This document shows positions 15,997 to 25,356 of a DNA stretch of 64,000 bases, one piece after another. The stretch comes from an uncultured Bacteroides sp. (GTDB lineage Bacteria > Bacteroidota > Bacteroidia > Bacteroidales > Bacteroidaceae), in NCBI GenBank assembly GCA_944322345.1, contig CALUOO010000006.1, forward strand, positions 109,809-173,808, in the 5' to 3' direction. The notes beneath the pieces were generated by a model. The model saw only the letters and a program-made list of their open reading frames with translations. It was not told the DNA's origin and searched no databases. The first letter of the stretch is position 1; every line of letters begins with the position of its first letter. A program made the translations under genes and the position numbers.

Positions 15997-18900
15997 CTAC
16001 TGTACAAAGTCCTTCGGCAACACACCAAACTGTTTCTTAAAGCAGTTTGAGAAATAAGAAGGCGAACTGAACCCTACCATATAAGAGATCTCCACAATGC
16101 CATATTCACCCTCTTTCAGCAACTGGGCAGCTCTCTTCAGGCGTTCCAGCCTCAGATATTCATTCGGGCTCATATCCAACACACCTTTCAGCTTACGGTA
16201 GAAGTTGGAACGTCCCATATTCATCGCATCGGCAATATCGTCTATCACCAGATCGGGCTGGTCAAGATGCTTCGACACATACTCGTTCAATTTGCGGATA
16301 AACTGCTCGTCGGCCTTGGTCAGTGCCATTGTATCCGCCTTTACAAAAGGAGACTCGATAAAACGACGCCTCAATCGCTCACGGTTGCTCAGCAGGTTGG
16401 CAACATTGACTCGCAGGTATTCTACCGAGAAGGGTTTCTCGATATAGGCATCAGCACCCAGTTCCAGTCCCTCAATCTTCGATTCCAGTGCAGTTTTGGC
16501 AGTCAGCAGTATAACGGGAATATGGCTGTAGTCCAAGTCCGACTTCAACCGCCTGCACAGTTCCATTCCGTCCATTTCGGGCATCATGACATCGCTGATC
16601 ACCAAGTCTACTTCGTTCTGCTCCAGTACCTCCAGTGCTTTCAGACCATTTTCTGCGGTCAGCACATTGTATAGTGCCGAAAGCTGTCGTGCCACAAACG
16701 AAAGCATATCCTTGTTGTCTTCCACAATCAGTATCGAGTAACGCTCTTTTCTACCCTCTTCCTGCTCCATGCTTTCGCTTATGACAGCCTTCGGTTTCTG
16801 CTCCTTTATCTCATCCGTCTTTTCAGCCGGTAGCGGTTCGGACATGTGTACAATAGGAATTGTCAGTATGAAGCGGTTGCAGTCTTCCTTCTGGTCCATA
16901 GCCAGCGCCCCATGATGCAATTCGGCCAACGAACGTGCCAGAGCCAGTCCGATGCCTGTTCCGGGAGTAACAACCTTGCCATCTCTATACTGAACAAACG
17001 GGCGGAATATATTCTCACGCATAGCCAAAGGCACAATCTGTCCGTCGTTCTCTGTCACAATCATGAAGTTTTCTTTCCTTTCATCGGTCAACAACCGGAG
17101 TGTGGCATACGTATCAGTATATTTCAGCGCATTGGTCAGCAGATTGCTTATGATTTTTGTCATTGCTTCCTTGTCGACCGAAACAGACACAGGCTCTTGC
17201 GGAAGTTCGAGTGAAAAACGGATGCCTTTCTGTTTTGCCATCACTGTGAAACGCTCATAGACAGAACTAAGCAGGCTGTTCAGGTCGCATTCTACCGGAT
17301 GTAACTTGAATCCTTTATTTTCCGTCTTACGGAAATCGAGCAGCTGATTGGTCAGATTCAGCAGCCTTTCTGCATTCTGATCCATCAGTTCCAGCTCCGT
17401 CTTTACAGATTCGGGCAGTTCTCTGTCGTTCAGAATAGACTCCAAAGGAGTCTTGATCAGAGTCAGCGGAGTACGTATCTCATGCGCCACGTTTGTAAAG
17501 AAATCAATCTTCGAAATATACACCTCACGCTCTTTTTCCTGCTCAAATTTCTCCATCTCATGCCGCTGCCTACTGGCGGTGCGTCTTCTCCAGTAGACTA
17601 TCATGCCCATCAGCAGTCCGACAAGCAACAGCGCATAGACAATATATGCCCAAACCGAAAGATAGAACGGCGGAAGTATGCGGATCTGAAGCGTCTTGGG
17701 ATTCGGATTCCACACTCCATCGCTATTGGCTCCCTTCACCATCAGCGTATAAGTGCCGTAGGGCAGGTTGGAATAGGTGATGGGACTCCTGCCGGCAACA
17801 TACCACTCGGAATCATATCCTTCCAGCTTATACATCAGTGTATTCATATCGGATGCCTGATAGCTTAACGCCGCCACCCGGAACGAAAAAGAGTTCTGCC
17901 TTGCATTCAGCTCTACATAATCGGACAACGTAATGCTCTGTTTCAACGGCGAATGTTCGGCACCTACCACCACCTTTTTGTTGAACAGCATAAAATCGGT
18001 AATCACTACCGGAGGGAATATGTCGTTGCTAACGAAATAATCCGGATTGAATGTCACAAAGCCATTGATACTACCAAAATAAATCTGTCCGTTCTCATCC
18101 TGAAAGCCAGACTGATAATTGAACTGATCGCTCAGCAGCCCGTTTCCCGTTGTATATACCTTAAAGTCATTGGTTTTCGGGTCAAAATGAATCAGACCCT
18201 TATTGGTCGTGATCCAGAACTTTCCTTTACGGTCTTCCTCCATACGGTACATGACGTTGCTGGGCAACCCCATTGAAGAGTCATAGCGCACAAAAGTATT
18301 GTCCGAAGGCTCGAAACGGCAGAATCCTCCGCCCTGTGTCATTACCCATATCTGACGATGGCTGTCTTCATAAACGCTCAGAATTCTGTTGGAAGGCAGG
18401 CTCTTCGGATTGGCCGCATCAAACATATAATGAGTCCATTCGCCCGTACGGACACACCATTTATACAAACCGTCTACACACGTAGAGATCCACAGATCGC
18501 CCTGCCAGTCTTCCTTGATATGATAGATGAAGACTCCAGAAAGATAAGGCATACGTTCGAATACATCTGCTTCGGCATTGTAACGCATCAAGCCATCAAT
18601 GGTTCCCAGATACACCTCGCCCGTCTCGGTACGGCAAATGGAGAAAATGTCGTAGCCGCCATAGTTCTTTATTGCCCGTGTCCGCAGATCAATTCTGTGC
18701 ACTCCTCCTGAAAAGTTTCCTACCCACAGATAATTTCCGTCCAGACAGAGGCCGTGAACATTATGATAGATATCTGCACTCTTGAATGCTTCTATCCGTT
18801 TGGTCTTCGGATCGAAGTTGAACAGTCCCTTGTCTTCCGTTCCAAACCAGATTGTTCCGTCCGTACCGGCACAGAATTCACGGACACGCCGTCCCATCTC

Positions 18901-19962
18901 GTCGCTGTCGGTACGCGGATAGTATTTATCAAAGTAAGTATACTGTCTGGGATAATAGTTCACTCCCCCAAAATAAGAGCCGACCCACACGCCGCCTTCA
19001 CGGTCTCTACAGATGGCATAGACTGCATTATCCGAAATGGCATAAGGGTCTCCTATGCGGCTTTGTATATGAAACCATTCATGTGTAGACAGATCGTTTA
19101 CATAAACACCCGACTCAGTCCCGACCCATAATTCGTTGTCCGAACAGAATGTAATCTCTCTCACGAAGATATTATCACCCGAAACATCTTTCTGGAGCAG
19201 ATCGCGGACAGTCTTTGTAGACAGGTTGACCTCTACCAACCCGTCTACCGTACCAATATACAGACAGTTGTAAGGACCGGCTATCATTTTGGAAGAATAC
19301 TCCCAGCGATGTGTATTCTGCCCGTCGCGGAAAGAGAACGGAGTCAATGTATTAAGTCCGTCGGTCGAACTGTAAAGATTTCCGTCGTGCAGATCAATCC
19401 AGCAGACATTCTCCGAGTCGAAACAAATGCGTTCCAGTCCGCGGAAGACTATTTTGCCAGCCCCATCATTCTGCTTGTGCAGTAACCGCTGCTCTGAAAA
19501 CCGATAACAGAAAATGCCCTGCGCCTGCACGGATATCCAGACATTGCCGGCATTGTCTCCCGTAATAGAGTTGATTGCATTGTCTATCGTTGTATTCTGG
19601 TCGCTCTTCTGATAGAATCTCCTGATGCTCTCCGTCAGCGGAGAATATACATACAGACCGATGTCTGTACCTATCCATATCTCACCGTTCTTGTCTTCAT
19701 ACAAGGCAGTGATGTAGTTGTTGCCCAATGTCCCGTTCTCCTTAGTGAAAGAGAGGAAGGAGGCACCGTCGTAACGGTCGAGTCCATCTTTGGTTCCGAA
19801 CCACATAAATCCCAACCTGTCCTGAAGAATGGCATTCACCGAATTGTTTGACAGTCCTTTACTGTTGTCCAACGAACGGAATGTATACTGCCGTTCGCTC
19901 AATTCGGCAAACAGGCTACAGCTACATAACAGAAAAACAAAAAATAAATAATGACGAAACAT
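15997..19962 (-). CDS. Hybrid two-component system sensor/regulator
   Basis: A 1321-residue one-protein signalling system of the Bacteroides polysaccharide-utilisation type. It has a signal peptide (1-18), then two-component-regulator propeller repeats (about 30-660, for example DRLGFMWFGTKDGLDRYDG) forming the periplasmic sensor. A Y_Y_Y domain (about 690-760) and one membrane helix (WAYIVYALLLVGLLMGMIVY) follow. The kinase has phospho-acceptor His in FFTNVAHEIRTPLTL and ATP site GTGIGLALARSL. The receiver (about 1075-1190) has the Asp in DLVISDVMMPEMDG. An AraC-type HTH (about 1218-1321) ends the protein. Such proteins sense oligosaccharides and activate nearby genes. The GH31 gene just upstream on the same strand is the obvious candidate target, as no SusCD pair adjoins. 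Confidence 0.94.
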   Translation of the reverse strand: MFRHYLFFVFLLCSCSLFAELSERQYTFRSLDNSKGLSNNSVNAILQDRLGFMWFGTKDGLDRYDGASFLSFTKENGTLGNNYITALYEDKNGEIWIGTDIGLYVYSPLTESIRRFYQKSDQNTTIDNAINSITGDNAGNVWISVQAQGIFCYRFSEQRLLHKQNDGAGKIVFRGLERICFDSENVCWIDLHDGNLYSSTDGLNTLTPFSFRDGQNTHRWEYSSKMIAGPYNCLYIGTVDGLVEVNLSTKTVRDLLQKDVSGDNIFVREITFCSDNELWVGTESGVYVNDLSTHEWFHIQSRIGDPYAISDNAVYAICRDREGGVWVGSYFGGVNYYPRQYTYFDKYYPRTDSDEMGRRVREFCAGTDGTIWFGTEDKGLFNFDPKTKRIEAFKSADIYHNVHGLCLDGNYLWVGNFSGGVHRIDLRTRAIKNYGGYDIFSICRTETGEVYLGTIDGLMRYNAEADVFERMPYLSGVFIYHIKEDWQGDLWISTCVDGLYKWCVRTGEWTHYMFDAANPKSLPSNRILSVYEDSHRQIWVMTQGGGFCRFEPSDNTFVRYDSSMGLPSNVMYRMEEDRKGKFWITTNKGLIHFDPKTNDFKVYTTGNGLLSDQFNYQSGFQDENGQIYFGSINGFVTFNPDYFVSNDIFPPVVITDFMLFNKKVVVGAEHSPLKQSITLSDYVELNARQNSFSFRVAALSYQASDMNTLMYKLEGYDSEWYVAGRSPITYSNLPYGTYTLMVKGANSDGVWNPNPKTLQIRILPPFYLSVWAYIVYALLLVGLLMGMIVYWRRRTASRQRHEMEKFEQEKEREVYISKIDFFTNVAHEIRTPLTLIKTPLESILNDRELPESVKTELELMDQNAERLLNLTNQLLDFRKTENKGFKLHPVECDLNSLLSSVYERFTVMAKQKGIRFSLELPQEPVSVSVDKEAMTKIISNLLTNALKYTDTYATLRLLTDERKENFMIVTENDGQIVPLAMRENIFRPFVQYRDGKVVTPGTGIGLALARSLAELHHGALAMDQKEDCNRFILTIPIVHMSEPLPAEKTDEIKEQKPKAVISESMEQEEGRKERYSILIVEDNKDMLSFVARQLSALYNVLTAENGLKALEVLEQNEVDLVISDVMMPEMDGMELCRRLKSDLDYSHIPVILLTAKTALESKIEGLELGADAYIEKPFSVEYLRVNVANLLSNRERLRRRFIESPFVKADTMALTKADEQFIRKLNEYVSKHLDQPDLVIDDIADAMNMGRSNFYRKLKGVLDMSPNEYLRLERLKRAAQLLKEGEYGIVEISYMVGFSSPSYFSNCFKKQFGVLPKDFVQ

Positions 19963-20044
19963 GGGAAATACGAGTTATTAGATTTATGAGTTCTCAGCCA
20001 TCAGACCGCCGAGCTCTTGAAATGCATTGCATGCAAATGCAAGA

Positions 20045-20076
20045 CAAAGGTAGAAAAAAACAGAGAGCGTCGCAAA
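20045..20076 (-). promoter_or_regulatory. Promoter of the hybrid two-component gene
   Basis: On the minus strand TTTG (20073-20076) and TACCTTTG (20045-20052) are separated by 20 nt, a full Bacteroides -33/-7 match. It overlaps the terminator hairpin of the upstream GH31 gene. Confidence 0.65.
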
Positions 20077-20095
20077 AGATTGCCAACACTCTCTG
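20053..20095 (-). terminator. Intrinsic terminator after the GH31 gene
   Basis: On the minus strand CAGAGAG pairs with CTCTCTG, with partial pairing inside, followed by TTTTTTT. It lies about 65 bp past the GH31 stop, so the regulator is probably transcribed separately. Confidence 0.75.
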
Positions 20096-20158
20096 TACTC
20101 TTACAATATATTGCTAACTAATCCTATTGAAGGGCATCATCAGATGCCATGGAAATGG

Positions 20159-22708
20159 TCATTCTTTCATCCAACGTACTGCCTGCAAGAACCACTTTGT
20201 GTTGTCATCATTCAGTCCCTGACGTTTCAATACTTCGGGGAGATCGCGGTAAGTTTTCCAGAACCCGGCTACGAGCGCAGGCATCTCTGACGGTGCATAC
20301 AGAACGGCTTCGCTCAGACTGCCCATCTTGCCCAGTTCTTCTTTGAAGACGATATATGAGTCGCGATATTTCAATCCTTCCATCGATCTTGCCATCCTTC
20401 TGGAAGCGCCCAGCAGTCCGCTCATCTCTACGTTCTGTGCCGGATAAGTGATTTTCACCACTTTCTCTTCGTTGCATGACATTTCGGGCAGGCTGACCAA
20501 CAGAGCAAACTCCTCGGCCAGATATTCATACTCGGCCGCTTTGCCGTTGACAGTCACCGATTCGGGAATAACCGACGACAGTACTTTTACCTTGAAAGCA
20601 CGTTCGGCAGGCATATCCTTATATTGTCCCTCGCGCTTGCCTATCACAACGGTCTGCTCCTGTCCCTGACGGGAAGCAGTCAACTGGGTAACAGCATATT
20701 CGGAGGCATAATGCTTGTCATTACCGTTGTCCTCGTAGAAGTCGAACGAAGAAGTGCCGTTTCCACCGGGGAATACAGTCACCACAATATCCTCGTCGTT
20801 GCCGTTAAGATTCATCACCTCGTCGGTATACATCGGCAGCACTGATCCTGCCTTCACATAAACAGGATATTCGCTGATGGCAAAAGGACGTTCCAGCACC
20901 TGACCGCCTTTCAGCAGTGTTCCCGTATGAAGTTCGTACCACTCTCCTTCGGGCAGCCATACACTGACGGGAGTATATCCGTCTTTGGTCGGTGCCGTAG
21001 CAGGAGCCACCAGCATATTGTCGCCAAACATATATTCGCTGCGGAAGTCATACGCCTCCTTGTTTTCGGGATAGTCATAATACATCGGGCGGCAGAGTGA
21101 CAATCCTTCGTCGTATCCTTTGCGTGCCATCGTATAGATATAGGGTGCCATCTCGTAACGCTGACGGATGGTCTGACGGATCACGTCGCTATACTCTTTG
21201 CTGAACACCCATGGTTCTTTGTTCATTCCCGCACTCTTCTGCGAGTGTGTACGCATAATGGGGCTCAATGCTCCAAACTGCAACCAGCGTGTGTACATCT
21301 CCGGATCGATGCGGTCGCCGATATGCCCGCCAAGGTCGTGGCTCCAGTAACCGTAGAGCACATTAGAGGCAGTTGCATTGAAATAAGGCTGGAATGCCAG
21401 CGAATTCCACGACACCACTGCATCGCCCGAGAAACCAACCTGATAGCGGTGGTTGCCCAGTCCTCCCCAGCGGTGATAAAGCATGGGACGAGTCTCGCGG
21501 TTCTGTTCCATATTGCTGAAGAACACATAGTTGATCCACCACGTATTGCTCAGGTTCTTCACCTTCGGGTCATACAGTCCCTGCTGCCAGTCGAGCCACC
21601 AGAAGTCTACACCGTCCTTCTCCATCGGGCCTAATACATCCTTAAACACATTCTGCATTGTCCGCTTGTCCGAGTTCACCCACGGAATGGTCTGCTTGCT
21701 CTGCGGATCTACTCCCATGCTTTTGGCCAATGCCGGATATTGTTCTTCGTACGAAGCCACACCATCTGCCGGATGCAGATTCAGTGTCACCTTCACGTCG
21801 TTTTTCTTCAGATAGCCAAGGAATCCTGCGGGGTTGGGAAACAGGTCGCGGTTCCACGTCCATCCTGTCCATCCGCCTTTACCCGGCTCCGTATAGTGCC
21901 AGTCCATGTCTACCACCAGCACATCGAGCGGAATACGATAATTGTGGAAGTTATCAATCAAGGTACGGATCTCCTTGTCCGAATACAGCCAGTAGCGCGA
22001 CCACCAGTAGCCGAAAGCATAACGGGGCGGCAGAGGCATACGTCCAGCAAAGAGCGTATAGTCTTTGAACGCAGCCTTATAATCATGCCCATAGGCAAGG
22101 AAGTACCAGTCCTGACCGTCGTTGGCAGGACGTTCTTTTACCCAGTCCCACTCTTGGTTCCCGTCAAAGAGCAATCCGTTCGAATCGTCAATAAACGTCC
22201 ATCCGTCGGTAGCAAGCAGTCCGTCTTCGAGCTTCAGCTTATCTCCTTTTTTCGAGTCGGCCACCCATGTCTGAGTCTGTGTATCTCCGTCCATTCCGTC
22301 CAGCGTACGATAGGTACCTTTCAGGTTGCCGGTCTGCAGTGTTCCGGGCTTCCATGTAAAGGGAAGCATCTCTTTGGCGGCTGTAATCACCAGATTCTGG
22401 TCGGTAAACTTGCCGCTGTTCTTTTTATAACGCATCTTCATCTTCGAAGTGGTGATCTCAATCCATCCACCACGTTTCTTCAAGTTATATTCCACGCGGG
22501 GATACTGACGGTTTACGGCAATCAGCGACTTGTTGTCGACAAACTTACCGTCGGGTGCATACTCCAAGCGAAGTGCTCCGTCGGAAATCACCGTAAAACG
22601 AACATGGTCGTCTGTATACGCTACATTGGACTGTACGTCCTGAGCCTGCAGCACCAGCCAAAAAATTTGCAGCAGACAAAACACGATTGCTAACTTTCTT
22701 TTCATCAT
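20159..22708 (-). CDS. Glycoside hydrolase family 31 enzyme
   Basis: An 849-residue exported enzyme with signal peptide MMKRKLAIVFCLLQIFWLVLQAQ. It has an N-terminal beta-sandwich, a GH31 (beta/alpha)8 barrel (about 230-560) and C-terminal beta domains. The likely nucleophile is the Asp in WWLDWQQG (about residue 373). The likely acid/base is the Asp in YWSHDLGGH (about 457). RYAFGYWWSRYWLYSD and LDVLVVDMDWH are further family segments. GH31 enzymes remove alpha-linked residues (glucose, xylose, galactose, GalNAc). The WLDWQQG nucleophile loop differs from the usual W-D-M-N-E, so a plain alpha-glucosidase is uncertain. An ATG four codons upstream is an alternative start. It may be controlled by the adjacent hybrid regulator. 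Confidence 0.88.
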   Translation of the reverse strand: MMKRKLAIVFCLLQIFWLVLQAQDVQSNVAYTDDHVRFTVISDGALRLEYAPDGKFVDNKSLIAVNRQYPRVEYNLKKRGGWIEITTSKMKMRYKKNSGKFTDQNLVITAAKEMLPFTWKPGTLQTGNLKGTYRTLDGMDGDTQTQTWVADSKKGDKLKLEDGLLATDGWTFIDDSNGLLFDGNQEWDWVKERPANDGQDWYFLAYGHDYKAAFKDYTLFAGRMPLPPRYAFGYWWSRYWLYSDKEIRTLIDNFHNYRIPLDVLVVDMDWHYTEPGKGGWTGWTWNRDLFPNPAGFLGYLKKNDVKVTLNLHPADGVASYEEQYPALAKSMGVDPQSKQTIPWVNSDKRTMQNVFKDVLGPMEKDGVDFWWLDWQQGLYDPKVKNLSNTWWINYVFFSNMEQNRETRPMLYHRWGGLGNHRYQVGFSGDAVVSWNSLAFQPYFNATASNVLYGYWSHDLGGHIGDRIDPEMYTRWLQFGALSPIMRTHSQKSAGMNKEPWVFSKEYSDVIRQTIRQRYEMAPYIYTMARKGYDEGLSLCRPMYYDYPENKEAYDFRSEYMFGDNMLVAPATAPTKDGYTPVSVWLPEGEWYELHTGTLLKGGQVLERPFAISEYPVYVKAGSVLPMYTDEVMNLNGNDEDIVVTVFPGGNGTSSFDFYEDNGNDKHYASEYAVTQLTASRQGQEQTVVIGKREGQYKDMPAERAFKVKVLSSVIPESVTVNGKAAEYEYLAEEFALLVSLPEMSCNEEKVVKITYPAQNVEMSGLLGASRRMARSMEGLKYRDSYIVFKEELGKMGSLSEAVLYAPSEMPALVAGFWKTYRDLPEVLKRQGLNDDNTKWFLQAVRWMKE

Positions 22709-23132
22709 ATTGAATTGCATTTACACTTGTCTCTTTTTGAACTTCACAAAGGTAGAAACCACAAACGGGAAGGGATAAAAGATATCGTTCTATTTGTACA
22801 AGAAATTGGTAATACCCGTCCGAAAAGTTGCAATACATATCTACAAACGGTTTACTACAAACAGCCTCCCGTATGCCGTTTCCCGACGGAAATACATGTA
22901 ACCGCTTCTACAAAACAGGCAAACAACAGCGGTGAAAAAGACAACAGCCAGCGAGGATGTCATGAAAGAAATTCAAAAACGAGCGCCGTAGTTATCCGCC
23001 GTGTACGAGATATGCATCTCGCGCAATAGCCCGAAAGAAAGAGAACAGCGTCCGACTATTTTTCTTATTTTTGCAAAACCGGGAACCAACCGAAAGCATC
23101 CCGGCAACCAATCAAACAAGGAGGAACACAAG

Positions 23133-23828
23133 ATGAAAAAAGTAGTGATTTTATCGGGAGCCGGCATGAGTGCCGAAAGTGGAATCAGTACCTTTCGTGA
23201 TGCTGGAGGACTGTGGGACCAGTATCCGGTGGAACAGGTGGCCACGCCCGAAGGGTGGATACGAGATCCACAACTGGTGACCCGCTTCTACAATGAACGC
23301 CGTAAACAGCTGCTGGAGGTAAAGCCCAACCGAGGGCACGAGCTGGTGGCAGCACTGGAAAAGGAATTCGATGTGACAGTGGTAACACAAAACATCGACA
23401 ATCTGCACGAACGTGCCGGAAGCAGCCATGTAATCCATCTGCATGGCGAACTGACCAAGGTATGTTCCAGCCGCGATCCACAGAATCCACACTATATCAA
23501 AAAGCTGAAGCCGAAAGAGTATGAGGTGAAAATAGGCGACAAGGCGGGCGACGGAAGCCAGCTCCGCCCGTTCATCGTATGGTTCGGCGAGGCAGTGCCT
23601 GAGATCGAGACCGCCATCCGGTATGTAGAGCAGGCAGATATTTTCATCATTATCGGCACATCACTCAACGTCTATCCAGCTGCCGGGCTGCTGCACTATG
23701 TACCGGCAGAAGCCGACGTCTATCTGATTGATCCGAAACCGGTAGACACACACAGCCGCCGCCCGGTTCACGTGATACAGAAAGGAGCTTCGGAGGGAAT
23801 GGAGGAGCTGCTGAAGATAATCTCGTAA
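23133..23828 (+). CDS. cobB: NAD-dependent protein deacylase, sirtuin family
   Basis: A 231-residue cytoplasmic sirtuin that removes acyl groups from lysines using NAD. SGAGMSAESGISTFRDAGG is the NAD-binding segment, TQNIDNLHERAGS the core and VIHLHGEL carries the catalytic His. GTSLNVYPAAGLL closes the Rossmann fold. RFYNERRKQ has the Tyr-x-x-Arg pair that, in class III sirtuins such as E. coli CobB, binds succinyl/malonyl lysine. Only one cysteine (KVCSS) stands where sirtuins usually carry four zinc ligands. The start is the ATG after an AAGGAGGAA site; a longer frame upstream lacks family sequence. TATTTTTG at 23066-23073 is the -7 candidate. Confidence 0.9.
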   Translation: MKKVVILSGAGMSAESGISTFRDAGGLWDQYPVEQVATPEGWIRDPQLVTRFYNERRKQLLEVKPNRGHELVAALEKEFDVTVVTQNIDNLHERAGSSHVIHLHGELTKVCSSRDPQNPHYIKKLKPKEYEVKIGDKAGDGSQLRPFIVWFGEAVPEIETAIRYVEQADIFIIIGTSLNVYPAAGLLHYVPAEADVYLIDPKPVDTHSRRPVHVIQKGASEGMEELLKIIS

Positions 23829-23869
23829 AACCACTCCAGATACTCTCCCCCACCTTTGAAACAAGAAAC

Positions 23870-23913
23870 GTAATCAGCCCGAACCTGCATATATACAGAT
23901 TCGGGCTGATTAC
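23870..23913. terminator. Bidirectional hairpin between convergent genes
   Basis: GTAATCAGCCCGAA and TTCGGGCTGATTAC form a perfect 14-bp stem between the sirtuin stop and the stop of the convergent thioredoxin gene. T runs are weak on both sides, so it is a terminator by position and stem strength. Confidence 0.7.
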
Positions 23914-23941
23914 ATATATCGTATGACCAAACAGCCTGCCT

Positions 23942-25330
23942 TTACATGGCTTCAAGCGCTTTGGTCACTTTATCCAGTTCCTTATCGGGATCTTCCTTCA
24001 GTTTCAGGAAACCAATCAGGTTCTGAAGCATCTGTTTAGCCTTTTCTTTTTCTCCCAGTTCCACCAGTTTTTCCGAAGCCGGGATACCAATGTTCGCAGT
24101 ACGATCCAGTGCATAAAAGAATTCCAACCAGCTGACGTATTGTTTTCTCAATTCCTCGCTTTGTGGCTTGCTAATCTTCCAATAGTGTTCGGCAGCATTA
24201 TATAATGTACCGGAAAGCAGTTTGTTCTGAACTCCCGAAAATAGCTGCATCATACCTCGCCCACGCCTCATGTCGGCTTTTTCTTCTTCAGTATGGGCAT
24301 CCGACTTCAGAAAATCGGCATAGTACTTTTCCGTTGCATCAGAACGGGCAATCAGCGAGTCAGTAGGATTCTCTTTCATCTTCCGATTCAGATAGTCCAA
24401 AAAGACTTGAGAAAACTCCTTGTCGTACTTGTTTTTGATATAGAACGTCATCTTCACCTGCTCCGGAGCAATATAAGCTATACCTCCTCCCATAGAAGCC
24501 ATCACACCATTCTCCTCGTTAGCAGGATCAATGGCTACCATCTGCTCCTTCATCTTCATCAGCTGCTCAAAGCGTTCTTTCTGATTGTCATTGACAGTCT
24601 GGTTGATAAACGTACTCATAGCTTTCATAATGGCCCCGTTCAACGACGAGCAGGCTTTTTTATCAGCCTTGTCCATACCTTTCAACAGGTCTATCAGGCG
24701 CTGCAGCAATGCCTCGTCATACACTGTCATGCTCTGTATCCACTTGGCGTTTTCGGTATTCACTAATTCACCATCGGTCATGGCAGTGAGCAGATTGTTG
24801 ACCGGTTGTCCACCCTTTTCACCAAATTCAGCACGCAACTGGCAATAATTCTGAAGAAAGGCAATATCCGGCGCTCCATTCTTATAGGTTTCATCCATTT
24901 TCTCAAGTTCAGGCAGCAAGCCAAAGTTCTTGACAGCCTTTTCACCTTCCTGAATCAACTTCTTCACCGTCTGTGCCCCTAAAAAGCTTGAAATGAGTTT
25001 CCCGTCTGCATTGACAAACAAACAAGTTGGATATGCAGTCACATTGAACTGACGGGCAATCTGTATTCCTTCTCCTTTTTCCGCATCAATCTTATAGTTG
25101 ATAAAATGGGCATTATAATAATCTCCGGCTTCTTTCTGCGTGAAGATTTCTTTAGCCATTTTCTTGCAGGGACCACACCAGCTTGTATAGACATCAATAA
25201 ACACCGGACAGTTCTTTTCGCTGGCCTTTTGCAATATCTCCTTCCAAGTGCCTTCTGTAAACTGGATGCCCTGTGCCTTTGCTCCCAGACAGAACAGCAA
25301 CAGACATATAATGGGAATCAATTTTTTCAT
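23942..25330 (-). CDS. Exported thioredoxin-fold protein with helical C-terminal region
   Basis: This 462-residue exported protein has the signal MKKLIPIICLLLFCLGAKAQ. A thioredoxin fold (about 25-130) has the intact site YTSWCGPCKKM near residue 53 and the cis-proline segment NVTAYPTCLFV. The remaining 330 residues are mainly helical without a family motif I recognise. It is the last gene of the run susC-susD-lipoprotein-three thioredoxin proteins, with a 26-bp gap to its upstream neighbour. It probably acts in the periplasm as a reductase or disulfide-handling protein; its partner is unknown. Confidence 0.85.
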   Translation of the reverse strand: MKKLIPIICLLLFCLGAKAQGIQFTEGTWKEILQKASEKNCPVFIDVYTSWCGPCKKMAKEIFTQKEAGDYYNAHFINYKIDAEKGEGIQIARQFNVTAYPTCLFVNADGKLISSFLGAQTVKKLIQEGEKAVKNFGLLPELEKMDETYKNGAPDIAFLQNYCQLRAEFGEKGGQPVNNLLTAMTDGELVNTENAKWIQSMTVYDEALLQRLIDLLKGMDKADKKACSSLNGAIMKAMSTFINQTVNDNQKERFEQLMKMKEQMVAIDPANEENGVMASMGGGIAYIAPEQVKMTFYIKNKYDKEFSQVFLDYLNRKMKENPTDSLIARSDATEKYYADFLKSDAHTEEEKADMRRGRGMMQLFSGVQNKLLSGTLYNAAEHYWKISKPQSEELRKQYVSWLEFFYALDRTANIGIPASEKLVELGEKEKAKQMLQNLIGFLKLKEDPDKELDKVTKALEAM

Positions 25331-25356
25331 AACAAATCGGTTTATTTATTAAGTAT

